Shown: positions 1 through 7,517 of the stretch, piece after piece
Numbering within the stretch: the first letter of the stretch is position 1
Layout: the number at the start of each line of letters is the position of its first letter
Source of the DNA: Kuafuiihalomonas sp050331295
GTDB taxonomy: Bacteria > Myxococcota > Kuafuiibacteriia > Kuafuiibacteriales > Kuafuiibacteriaceae
Reading direction: 5' to 3'
Assembly: GCA_050331295.1 (NCBI GenBank)
Contig: JBHJGZ010000006.1
Coordinates: 749,158-813,157, forward strand
Length of the DNA: 64,000 nucleotides
Notes under the pieces: generated by a model
What the model was told of the DNA's origin: nothing
Database searches by the model: none
The model's input: only the letters and a program-made list of their open reading frames with translations
Position numbers and translations under genes: made by a program

Positions 1-2
1 TG

Positions 3-248
3 GTTATGGCCGACGTCGATGCAGTGGCCGATACGTTGGTCCAGGTCCAAGGAAACCTGCTTCTTCTCAGGGATGCGCTCATCTGGCTTCAGCGCTCCGA
101 CGACCCCGTCGTCGCGGTCGACGCCGACCCGGATGTGAAGATCGTCCACCGTCGCGAGGAAGACATCCTGGTCTTCTATGGGAGCACATTCGGTATTCCG
201 CTCCTCACGCTGGCCTTGGGTTGGTTCGTCCACCGGAGGCGTAGATGA
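3..248 (+). CDS. C-terminal end of a GldG-like ABC transporter auxiliary protein (partial)
   Basis: The reading frame is open to the left window edge, so only the last ~80 residues are seen. It contains a segment like the GN-x-LLLR-x-A-x-WL stretch near the C-terminus of GldG-type auxiliary proteins. It ends in one hydrophobic helix (FGIPLLTLALGWFV) followed by a cluster of arginines, as expected for a C-terminal membrane anchor with a cytoplasmic tail. The stop overlaps the start of the DUF4340 gene by 4 bp (ATGA). GldG plus DUF4340 is a common pairing in gliding-type ABC exporter operons, whose ATPase and permease would lie upstream of this window. The family call is an inference from the short tail and the neighbour. 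Confidence 0.6.
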   Translation, partial: VMADVDAVADTLVQVQGNLLLLRDALIWLQRSDDPVVAVDADPDVKIVHRREEDILVFYGSTFGIPLLTLALGWFVHRRRR

Positions 249-1186
249 CCGAGAATCGGCTGCTGCTGGTCCTTCTCACCGTCGCGATCGCGGCGTCCGC
301 CTGGACGTTGACGCGGGACGAGACGCAGCCCCTCCAGACGGTGACGCTGTCCGATCGAACTCTGGCCGGGGTCGACCGGATCGTCTATGAGAGTTCGACG
401 TCGACGGTGACGTTCCTTCGGAAGCTCGATGACTTCGGTGCGTATTGGTGGGTGGAGACCGAAGGAAAGACGCCGCGGAACTTCGTCGCGAGCTCCGATG
501 GAGAAGCGTTGATCGAGCGCCTTCTTCCGTTTCAGGCGGCAAGAAGTCTTGGCGCTGAGCTCAACGACCGACTCGACGAGATCGAGCTGGATCCCCCCGC
601 TGCCCGTCTCGTGCTGGAGGGAGACTCGGGCGGAGAGGCTTTCATGGTGGGCAGCCAGACCCAGAACAACAGAGGGAATCGCTACGTGATGCGAAAAGGA
701 GGAAGTGAGGTCTTTTTGGTGGACCATGCCCTTCTCCGAGACCTGGCTTCGCCGTACCGTTTCCGACTCCGAACATTCCGGACCGCGGAGCGAGAATCGG
801 TCGCCCGCGCGTCGGTCGTGATGGGAGACGTCGAGTTCGAAGCCATTCAACAAAACCGTCAACGCCCCGTCGACGCGTTCTGGGCCTCCAGTCGAGATCC
901 TGGAACCCGCGCGGATGCCGTTCACGAAATGCTGGAATTCGTAGAGCGCCTCGGCCCGTCCGCGCCCCTAACGCCTCCGCCAAGCCCAGCCGATGGGCCT
1001 TCCCTGCTCACGGTGGAGTGGCTCGCCGACGACGATGACGGCCTCGGTCGACTGGAGATACGCTCCGAGAGCGACGGCGACGTCATCGCTCGTTCCTCGG
1101 ACACCCGAACATGGGTGTCAGTGTCTCCGTCCAGCGGGACCGAGTTGAAGCGTCTGATCGAAGATGCCAAGGCCTCGGTCCGATGA
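245..1186 (+). CDS. DUF4340 domain-containing membrane-anchored protein
   Basis: This 313-residue protein starts with a hydrophobic N-terminal helix (LLLVLLTVAIAASAW), followed by a large extracytoplasmic region of repeated beta-rich modules typical of DUF4340. Examples are the VDRIVYE and YRFRLRTFR strands. DUF4340 proteins accompany GldF/GldG-type ABC transporters and are thought to be periplasmic accessory components; the transported substrate is unknown. The ATG overlaps the preceding GldG-like stop by 4 bp, so the two are translationally coupled. It is the last gene of its operon and converges on the small gene at 1216-1536 with a 29-bp gap. Confidence 0.75.
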   Translation: MTENRLLLVLLTVAIAASAWTLTRDETQPLQTVTLSDRTLAGVDRIVYESSTSTVTFLRKLDDFGAYWWVETEGKTPRNFVASSDGEALIERLLPFQAARSLGAELNDRLDEIELDPPAARLVLEGDSGGEAFMVGSQTQNNRGNRYVMRKGGSEVFLVDHALLRDLASPYRFRLRTFRTAERESVARASVVMGDVEFEAIQQNRQRPVDAFWASSRDPGTRADAVHEMLEFVERLGPSAPLTPPPSPADGPSLLTVEWLADDDDGLGRLEIRSESDGDVIARSSDTRTWVSVSPSSGTELKRLIEDAKASVR

Positions 1187-1215
1187 CGTAGGCGGTCCGG
1201 CTGGTCCACGACGGG

Positions 1216-1536
1216 TTACGGCTCTTCGAAGTCGACATTCACCAGGGCCACGGCTTCGGCAAAATTCTCGTCGACCAAAAGGACCGCAAACGCCTCCGGG
1301 GTGAGATCGACCCCACGCGACCGCGCTCCTCGTCGGGCGTCCTCCCACGCACGCTGGATCGCGGCATGACAGCCCTGGGCGAGGCCGAACGCGTCGCAGG
1401 TCGCATGTCTCCAATCATCGTGGCCAAAGCTCAACCGCGCCGCCCAAGCCTCGGCCCGAATGGCCCGGGAAGGCGGGAGATGGCCGATGCAGTCCAGTAC
1501 GAAGCTTTCGAGGAGAAGCTGCGCGGGGCGGCTCAT
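1216..1536 (-). CDS. Small protein of unknown function (106 aa)
   Basis: I do not recognise a family. The 106-residue protein is predicted mostly helical and is rich in Ala, Arg and Leu. It has two Cys in the first half (VLDCIG and ATCDAF) and an acidic C-terminus. The ATG overlaps the sixA stop by 4 bp, which fixes the start and indicates co-translation with the phosphatase. The longer in-frame reading upstream lies inside sixA and looks like shadow sequence (Arg/Gly-rich, no domain). It is the last gene of the minus-strand cluster. Confidence 0.6.
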   Translation of the reverse strand: MSRPAQLLLESFVLDCIGHLPPSRAIRAEAWAARLSFGHDDWRHATCDAFGLAQGCHAAIQRAWEDARRGARSRGVDLTPEAFAVLLVDENFAEAVALVNVDFEEP

Positions 1537-2012
1537 CCGCCCCTCACGACATCCACGAGGGACCAGGCTCCTCGATGGTCGACGTCCGCCCACGGACCTT
1601 CGCCCTCGATGAGCGCGGCCGATGCGGTCTTCAATGCGATGGTCTGGCCGGTGAGATACTGGACCGCGTCTTCCCAACCCGGATTGTGGCCGACCAGCAT
1701 GAGCGTGGACACCGACTTCGGCTGCCGCGACATGGTCGAAGCGACTTCGTCGGGACCGGCCAGGTAAAGCTCCGGACACACGTGCAGGTCGGGCACGCTG
1801 CCCAGGGTGCGCGCCATCCCGGACCATGTTTCTCGAGCCCGCCGGGCGTCGCTGCACACGACGCGCTCCGGGATCCATCCCAGGTCGCGGAGGCGCTCCC
1901 CGAGCAGCGGCGCTTCCCTTCGCCCCCGCGGATTGAGGGGGCGCTCGTGATCGGTCACGGCATCGGAATCCCAGGCGCTCTTCGCGTGGCGGAGAAGGAT
2001 GAGTCGATTCAT
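1533..2012 (-). CDS. sixA: Phosphohistidine phosphatase SixA-like (histidine phosphatase superfamily)
   Basis: The 159-residue protein has the size and motifs of SixA. The N-terminal LILLRHAKSAW motif carries the catalytic His and the phosphate-binding Arg. A second conserved His lies in LVGHNPGWE, and ERVVCSDARRARETW is the internal helix. SixA removes phosphate from phosphohistidine, for example on HPt domains or the nitrogen PTS. An AGGAGG ribosome binding site lies 4 nt before the ATG. It follows the rhodanese-YggX gene by 33 bp and overlaps the next gene by 4 bp. Association with the upstream Ser/Thr kinase is suggestive only, because SixA family enzymes are not known to reverse Ser/Thr phosphorylation. 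Confidence 0.88.
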   Translation of the reverse strand: MNRLILLRHAKSAWDSDAVTDHERPLNPRGRREAPLLGERLRDLGWIPERVVCSDARRARETWSGMARTLGSVPDLHVCPELYLAGPDEVASTMSRQPKSVSTLMLVGHNPGWEDAVQYLTGQTIALKTASAALIEGEGPWADVDHRGAWSLVDVVRGG

Positions 2013-2045
2013 GAAACCTCCTCGCGATCGGCCACGCTCTCCGGC

Positions 2046-2846
2046 TCAGCTGCTCTCAGGAACATAGCCCTCGGGTCGATTCACCGGTGCTCCGCCAAAC
2101 AGAAACTGCTCGCACTGCTCCATCAAGACCTGGACCGAGTTCGGGTCCGACGCATTGATCCGGTACTCGTTGATGATCATCTTGGAATGCTCGACCCAGT
2201 CGTCCCACGCCGCCGCACTGATCTGGTCGAAGATCCGCTGTCCGAGCTCACCGGGGTATGGTCGTCGTTTGATGCCCGGAAGCTCGCGACCGTACTTGAA
2301 GCAGTGGACGGTGCGCGTGCTGCTGGCGAAGCGGTTCAGACCGTCGGGGCTCGCGGGCGGCGACGGTGTTTCCGGTGAGGCCGACTCCTCCTCGTCGTCC
2401 GTTTCCTCCGCATTCATCCGGAGCGCGACGGCCTTGTAGGACCGCCGGTCAGGCTCCCCCGATTCGACGGGAAGTTGGGCACCCTTCCATCCCGGGTGGA
2501 TGACCTGACCTTGCTCATCGACCTCTCCGCCGAATCCGCCTTCCATGTCGACGACGCGGGTGTAGCCGAGGCTCTCGAGCTCCGCCGCAGCCCGAACGCC
2601 GCGCCCTCCCATTTGGCAGTGGGTCACGATGGGCTGGGCTCGGTCCGGAAACAGGAACTCGATCACCCGCACGAAGTCTTGATTGGGAATCATGCCGTTG
2701 GGCGTCTTGTGCAGAAAAGGGACGTTGGTGGCCCCAGCCGCGTGCTCTTCGGCATACTCGGGCATCGAACGGACATCCACGAGGGCGTATCCCTCTTCAT
2801 CGGCGAGACGCTTCGCTTCCCACGCGCTCACCCGCTTGATGGTCAT
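2046..2846 (-). CDS. Rhodanese domain fused to a YggX-type Fe(II)-trafficking/oxidative protection domain
   Basis: Residues ~1-115 form a single rhodanese domain. The active-site loop CQMGGR at Cys77 fits CxxGxR, and the upstream LVDVR motif is typical of sulfurtransferases. A ~35-residue acidic and Ser/Pro-rich linker follows. Residues ~179-266 match the whole YggX family, including the N-terminal Cys (VHCFKYG), ELPG, PYPGELG, IFDQIS-x-x-AW-x-x-W, INEYRIN and QFLFGG. YggX normally exists alone at ~90 residues and protects Fe-S enzymes from oxidative damage. The ATG at 2846 is preferred over an in-frame TTG at 2858. It begins 12 bp after the kinase stop. The fusion implies a joint role in sulfur/iron handling or Fe-S repair; this is inference. 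Confidence 0.88.
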   Translation of the reverse strand: MTIKRVSAWEAKRLADEEGYALVDVRSMPEYAEEHAAGATNVPFLHKTPNGMIPNQDFVRVIEFLFPDRAQPIVTHCQMGGRGVRAAAELESLGYTRVVDMEGGFGGEVDEQGQVIHPGWKGAQLPVESGEPDRRSYKAVALRMNAEETDDEEESASPETPSPPASPDGLNRFASSTRTVHCFKYGRELPGIKRRPYPGELGQRIFDQISAAAWDDWVEHSKMIINEYRINASDPNSVQVLMEQCEQFLFGGAPVNRPEGYVPESS

Positions 2847-2858
2847 GCCGCTATCCAA

Positions 2859-5576
2859 TCAGGCGACCCTGATGCCGTCCAGCGCTTCCAGAAATGCCTT
2901 GGCCGAAGTGAATCGGTCCTCTGGTTCCTTGGCCAGCGCCTTCATGGTGACCGCGCGAAGATGGTCCCGAATGGCGGGACTATCAGCTTCGAACTCCATC
3001 GTCGGGGGCGCCTGGGTGAGCACCTTCGCCAACAGTTGGACAGTGGACTCACCGTCGAAGGGTACATGCCCGGTGAGAAGCTGGTACAGGATTACCCCTA
3101 TCGTATAGAGGTCCGTTCTGTGGTCCACGGACTCCCCTGCCGCCTGCTCGGGACTCATGTATCGAGGCGTTCCAAAAACGGTCCCGGCTTGGGTGATGGA
3201 CTGATGGTCCGTGCCGCCGAGCTTCGCGATCCCAAAGTCCAAGATCTTCACCTGGAGCCGCCGACCTTGCACCAACATGATGTTTTCGGGCTTCAGGTCT
3301 CGATGCACGATCTCGAAGCTGTGTGCATGGGCCAGTCCACTCAAAATCTGACGTACCACCCCCGTCGCCTGGGCCACCGGGACCGGTCCGTGCTCGGCGA
3401 TGAATCCCGCCAATGATTCTCCTTCGATGAGGTCCATCACCAAGTACAGGAGGCCATCTTCGGTGCGGCCGAAGTCGGTGACTCGGACGATGTTGGGGTC
3501 ATCGAGCCGACACACGGAACGAGCCTCGCGTTGAAATCGTTCCACCACGTTGGGGAGCAAGCACAGCTCGGGTCTGAGCAACTTCAACGCCACCCGTTTG
3601 AGGAGAAGCATGTGCTCGGCCCTGTAGACGATGGACATGCCGCCGCGCCCGAGTTCTTCGATGACGCGATACCGATCCTGGATCACGTCTCCTGCCCGCA
3701 GGGAGGTCCTATCTTCGTCCGGAGGGTCCAGGGCCACCGGCGGGGACGACGACGCCTCCCAAGGCGATCGCTCGCCCGAAGGCTGGGAGGAAGGGCCTTC
3801 GCTCCACGGGTCCGGCGGAGGCCGGCTCGGTCCCGGGGAAGGCGGATGTTGAGGCCATCGAGCACCTTCCGCCGCACCCCGATCGAAGTCGCCGGGGCTC
3901 TGAGACGGAGGCGACACGGATGGGGCACTGGGCTCGGCTCCGATGTCCGCGGTCAGTCGACGCAGCACCGCCGGCGGCGCTGTTTCGGGCGGGGGCTCCG
4001 GCGCCGGCCTCGGCATCATGTCATCGGAACCCGAGGTTGAAAGACCTCGGGGCTCCAGCGAGGGCGAGAGGTCGGCCGACAGATCTTCGAAGGGGTCGTC
4101 GGAATAGCGATGGTGTTCCACCACCAAGTCATCGTTCGTCGAGGACTCGGGAGGACGGTTTGGGGGCGCGGCGGATCGCGGCGGCCGTGAAGTCAGGATC
4201 GCGTTGACGACCGAGTCCACGTCGAAGGCGCTGCGTTCGTCCTCGAGACCGCCGAGGTCCACGCGCCCCGGTTCGCGCCCCAGAGATTCGGAAGGTGCTG
4301 GGATCGACCCGTATCCGTTTCTCGACGTCGGCTCGGAAACGGCGGCGTCGATGTCCCCGCTCTCGAGCGCCAGAGCCAGATCATCGATGTCGTAAGACTG
4401 AGGTCCGGACTCCAAATCCCCCGAGAAAACCTGGGCCGCCATCTCCGGAAGTCCTTCCCCTGCCCGATTCGAGGAGGGCCGCAGGCGCGGCGCCGGCCCA
4501 GAGGCCCGACCGCGGTGACCCCGAGATTCCCCTCGTGCAGATCGGGCGCTCTCGGGACCGAGGGGACCCGGGACGTCCCGCGAGCGAGACGGACCTTGCG
4601 AGGGCCTGCACGACGGCCCATGGGATTGCGAGTACGGCACCGAGCGGACCGGCACCCTGCGAGCCACGTCGACGCTGGACGTCTGTGGATCGAGTTCCGA
4701 AAACAGAATACGGACGTGTTCAGCCCATTCAGCCGCCAGAGCGGCCGAAGAGCGGGTCATGTGACGCTGAAACGTCTTCACCACCGAGGTCCATTCGGTC
4801 GGTCGGTCTTCGGGTCGCTTCGCCATCATGGATCGAAGCATCGCATCCAGCTCCGGTGCCACGTGCGGCAGCGGTTCCGGAGGTTCATACAACACCGCCG
4901 CTTTGACATCGGCCACCGTGTCTCGGTCGAAGGGCAGGGACGGCGAGAACGCTTCGTACAAGACGACGCCCAGCCCATAGACATCGGTTGCGGTGCTGGC
5001 CGGTTCCCGCAAGAACAATTCTGGGGCCCGAAACGGGAGGCGGGGCCGGGTAGGCGGCAGACAGCTGCGAGAGCGACCCAAGCCGATACCCGCAACCTGC
5101 ACTTCGCCCGTCTGGCTGATGAACCAAGACTGAGGCGCCATCTGGGCCACCAGCATGCCGGGGCCTTCCCCGTCCGCCCAGGGGCGTTGATGCGCCGTCT
5201 GCAAGAGGGTGGCGACCTGGACGCCCAGGTATAGGATCGCGTCCGTCGAGAACGTCCGACCGGCGCCCCGGGCTCGGTCCCGAACGCTCAGCCAGGTGGG
5301 CCCCGATGCGCATTCGCTGGCGATGTAAAGGTGGCCCTCCTCATCCCCCACCTTGAGGGTCGCCAAGGCCTGGGGATGCCGAAACCGCACCGCCGAGGTC
5401 GCCTCGGACATGAGGGTGGCGGTGAAGAAGGCGTTGCGACGAAAGCGCTCCTGCACAACCTTCACGATACAGGGCTCGCTGTCGGGTTCTTCATCCGAGC
5501 GCCGCGCTCGAAAGATGCGACCGATGCCGCCTTCGGGGAGCTCCTCGAGGAGCACGTATGGGCCGGCGCGATCCAT
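2859..5576 (-). CDS. Tandem pseudokinase-Ser/Thr protein kinase (PknB/Hanks type)
   Basis: This 905-residue cytoplasmic-looking protein has three parts. The N-terminal ~275 residues have a kinase fold outline (a Lys in CIVKVV, an APELFLR-type APE motif, DVYGLGVVLYE). They lack the catalytic HRD (VAQMAPQSW instead) and the DFG (AGIGLGR instead), so this is a pseudokinase. A ~350-residue Pro/Ser-rich disordered linker follows. The C-terminal ~270 residues are a complete kinase: LGRGGMSIVYRA glycine loop, VALKLL Lys, HRDLKPEN, LDFGIAK, GTPRYMSPEQ and DLYTIGVILY. I see no transmembrane helix. I prefer the ATG with an upstream GGAG over a TTG start 25 codons earlier. It heads a tight cluster with rhodanese-YggX and sixA. 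Confidence 0.9.
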   Translation of the reverse strand: MDRAGPYVLLEELPEGGIGRIFRARRSDEEPDSEPCIVKVVQERFRRNAFFTATLMSEATSAVRFRHPQALATLKVGDEEGHLYIASECASGPTWLSVRDRARGAGRTFSTDAILYLGVQVATLLQTAHQRPWADGEGPGMLVAQMAPQSWFISQTGEVQVAGIGLGRSRSCLPPTRPRLPFRAPELFLREPASTATDVYGLGVVLYEAFSPSLPFDRDTVADVKAAVLYEPPEPLPHVAPELDAMLRSMMAKRPEDRPTEWTSVVKTFQRHMTRSSAALAAEWAEHVRILFSELDPQTSSVDVARRVPVRSVPYSQSHGPSCRPSQGPSRSRDVPGPLGPESARSARGESRGHRGRASGPAPRLRPSSNRAGEGLPEMAAQVFSGDLESGPQSYDIDDLALALESGDIDAAVSEPTSRNGYGSIPAPSESLGREPGRVDLGGLEDERSAFDVDSVVNAILTSRPPRSAAPPNRPPESSTNDDLVVEHHRYSDDPFEDLSADLSPSLEPRGLSTSGSDDMMPRPAPEPPPETAPPAVLRRLTADIGAEPSAPSVSPPSQSPGDFDRGAAEGARWPQHPPSPGPSRPPPDPWSEGPSSQPSGERSPWEASSSPPVALDPPDEDRTSLRAGDVIQDRYRVIEELGRGGMSIVYRAEHMLLLKRVALKLLRPELCLLPNVVERFQREARSVCRLDDPNIVRVTDFGRTEDGLLYLVMDLIEGESLAGFIAEHGPVPVAQATGVVRQILSGLAHAHSFEIVHRDLKPENIMLVQGRRLQVKILDFGIAKLGGTDHQSITQAGTVFGTPRYMSPEQAAGESVDHRTDLYTIGVILYQLLTGHVPFDGESTVQLLAKVLTQAPPTMEFEADSPAIRDHLRAVTMKALAKEPEDRFTSAKAFLEALDGIRVA

Positions 5577-5922
5577 CGCGTCCGCTCCACAGTTGCACGG
5601 TTTTGACTCAATTCGTAGCTTGGGCCGTCCCTTGGTCCCGAACTGGCGCAACGAGGGGCCGACGCCTCATCCTCTCGACATCGTTCGATCCCCGCGCTTC
5701 CATTGAATCCCCTGAAAGGTCGAGACCACGCGTCCGTCGACTTCGGCCCTGACGCGGTGCGGCCGGAGGGTCACCGACGGTCGGGTCCGAACGCCCGGAA
5801 GGACGGTCCATGCACCGACTGTGACGCCTTCCCGGCCAGCCCGTACCGGCAAGCGGGGCCGAGCCCCGCCAATCGGGCCCCTCGAATCGGGCAACGTCGG
5901 TTCGGTCCCGGGTCCGTCGTTC
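5577..5922. other. Intergenic region with no convincing gene
   Basis: These 346 bp lie between the kinase start and the carboxyltransferase stop, both on the minus strand. Short open frames exist on both strands, the best being 75 codons on the minus strand at 5667-5894. None has a recognisable domain, and their composition is Arg/Pro/Gly-rich as expected for random frames in high-GC DNA. The region probably holds the promoter for the kinase cluster and the end of the carboxylase transcript. I could not pick a clear sigma-70 promoter or a hairpin with a U-tract. Confidence 0.4.
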
Positions 5923-7458
5923 TCAAACCGGAGTCACGGTCCGCTTCTTCTCAACTGAACGTCGGCCGTGATGCTCGGCGAAGGCGAGCCTGCGGGCGAG
6001 TTCGGTCCGGAGTTCATCACCGGGCACCACCGCGTCGACGATGTTCTCGTTGGCGAGTTTCAAGATGTCGATGTCTTCCCGATAACGGGACCTGAGGGAC
6101 TCCACGTAGGCTTCTCGTTCGGCGTCGGGCTTCTCGGCGATCTTGTTCGCGTACACGGCGTTCACCGCTGCCTGGGGCCCCATTACGGCGATACTGGCGC
6201 TCGGTAACGCCAGGGTGGCGTCGGGTTGAAAACCGGGTCCGCACATGGCGTACAGACCCGCCCCGTATGCTTTTCGAACGACAACGCACACCTTGGGCAC
6301 GGTCGCCTGACTGATGGCGTTGATCATCTTGGCGCCGTGACGAATGATGCCCTGTTTCTCCACCTTCGAGCCAATCATGAATCCGGGCACATCCGCCAGG
6401 AAGACCAACGGGATATTGAATGCGTCGCAGAGCCAGACGAACCGAGCCGCTTTGTCGGCGCTGTCGACGAAGAGAACGCCTCCAAGATGCTTCGGCTGGT
6501 TGGCAACGACGCCCACCACGCGGCCTTGGATGCGTGCGAGACCAGTGATGAGTTCTTTTGCGAAGCGCTTCTTGAGTTCGAAGAAGGAGTCCCCATCCAC
6601 CACAGCATCGATCACCGACCGCATGTCGAAGGGCTTGTTCTCAGAGGGCGGCACGACTTCGGAGATGCGCGCATCCGACTTGGGTGGCACCGCAGCGACG
6701 CTTGGGGATGCTCCCTTCCACCACGAGGGCATGTAGCTGAGGTACCGTCGCGCGGACTCGAGCACCTCCTCTTCATCCTTGGCCAGTAGGTCTCCACATC
6801 CCGATTGTTCACAGTGCATCTTCGCTCCCCCCATCTCCTCGAGGGACACGTCTTCTCCGATCACCATCTTGGCCATGCGCGGCGAACCGAGGTACATCGA
6901 TGCATTTCCCCGAACCATGAACGTTTGGTCGCAGAAGGCGGGGATGTAAGCGCCGCCGGCCGCCGAAGGCCCAAAGAGCAAACAGAGTTGCGGAACATAT
7001 CCAGACAACTCGTTCTGCATGTGAAAAATGCGCCCGGCGTGGCGACGCCCTGGAAACATCTCGAGCTGGTCGGTGATTCGTGCTCCCGCCGAATCCACCA
7101 GGTAGAGGAGCGGGATTCGGAGATTCAGGGCTTGCTCTTGGATCCGGATGATCTTCTCGACGGTCCGGCTGCCCCAAGAACCTGCCTTCACGGTGGAATC
7201 GTTGGCCATCACCGCGACCGGCCGACCGTGCATCTTGCCGATACCCGTCACGACCCCATCCGCCGGAAGCTCTTCGGCCAGGACATTGGCCAGTGCTCCG
7301 TCTTCAACCCAATCCGGCTCGTCGGCGTCCAGCACCCGCTCGATCCGTTCTCTGCAATGAAGCTTGCCGGCGGCTAGATTCTTTTCGTGATATTTGGGGG
7401 CTCCACCGGAACGGACGCGGGTCAGCGTTTCGCGGAGCTTGGATTCGGACACGGTCAC
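5923..7458 (-). CDS. Acyl-CoA carboxylase carboxyltransferase (beta) subunit, PccB/MccB type
   Basis: The 511-residue protein matches the usual ~510-residue size of carboxyltransferase beta subunits of propionyl-CoA, methylcrotonyl-CoA or geranyl-CoA carboxylases. Visible features include the N-terminal KYHEKNLAAGKLHCRERIE, DSAGARI, GPSAAGGAYIPA, GVVANQPKHLGGVLF, LADVPGFMIGSKVE and VVVRKAYGAGLYAM. These make up the paired crotonase-like folds that bind biotin and acyl-CoA. HEKNL and IPAFCDQ lean towards the methylcrotonyl-CoA type, but the substrate is not settled. I start at GTG 7458, which gives the family N-terminus; the frame continues upstream without family similarity. No biotin carboxylase is nearby, so its alpha partner must be elsewhere. 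Confidence 0.9.
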   Translation of the reverse strand: MTVSESKLRETLTRVRSGGAPKYHEKNLAAGKLHCRERIERVLDADEPDWVEDGALANVLAEELPADGVVTGIGKMHGRPVAVMANDSTVKAGSWGSRTVEKIIRIQEQALNLRIPLLYLVDSAGARITDQLEMFPGRRHAGRIFHMQNELSGYVPQLCLLFGPSAAGGAYIPAFCDQTFMVRGNASMYLGSPRMAKMVIGEDVSLEEMGGAKMHCEQSGCGDLLAKDEEEVLESARRYLSYMPSWWKGASPSVAAVPPKSDARISEVVPPSENKPFDMRSVIDAVVDGDSFFELKKRFAKELITGLARIQGRVVGVVANQPKHLGGVLFVDSADKAARFVWLCDAFNIPLVFLADVPGFMIGSKVEKQGIIRHGAKMINAISQATVPKVCVVVRKAYGAGLYAMCGPGFQPDATLALPSASIAVMGPQAAVNAVYANKIAEKPDAEREAYVESLRSRYREDIDILKLANENIVDAVVPGDELRTELARRLAFAEHHGRRSVEKKRTVTPV

Positions 7459-7517
7459 GCATGGGCTTTTAGAACCGACCCCGAGAATCTCCAACCGCTT
7501 CGTGCTAGCGAAGAGGC

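Noticed and set aside
176..925. Long minus-strand frame opposite the DUF4340 gene
   Set aside because: It is a complementary-strand shadow with Arg/Gly/Ser-rich composition and no domain.
5667..5894. 75-codon minus-strand frame between the kinase and carboxyltransferase genes
   Set aside because: No recognisable domain and random-frame composition; kept only as part of the intergenic note.
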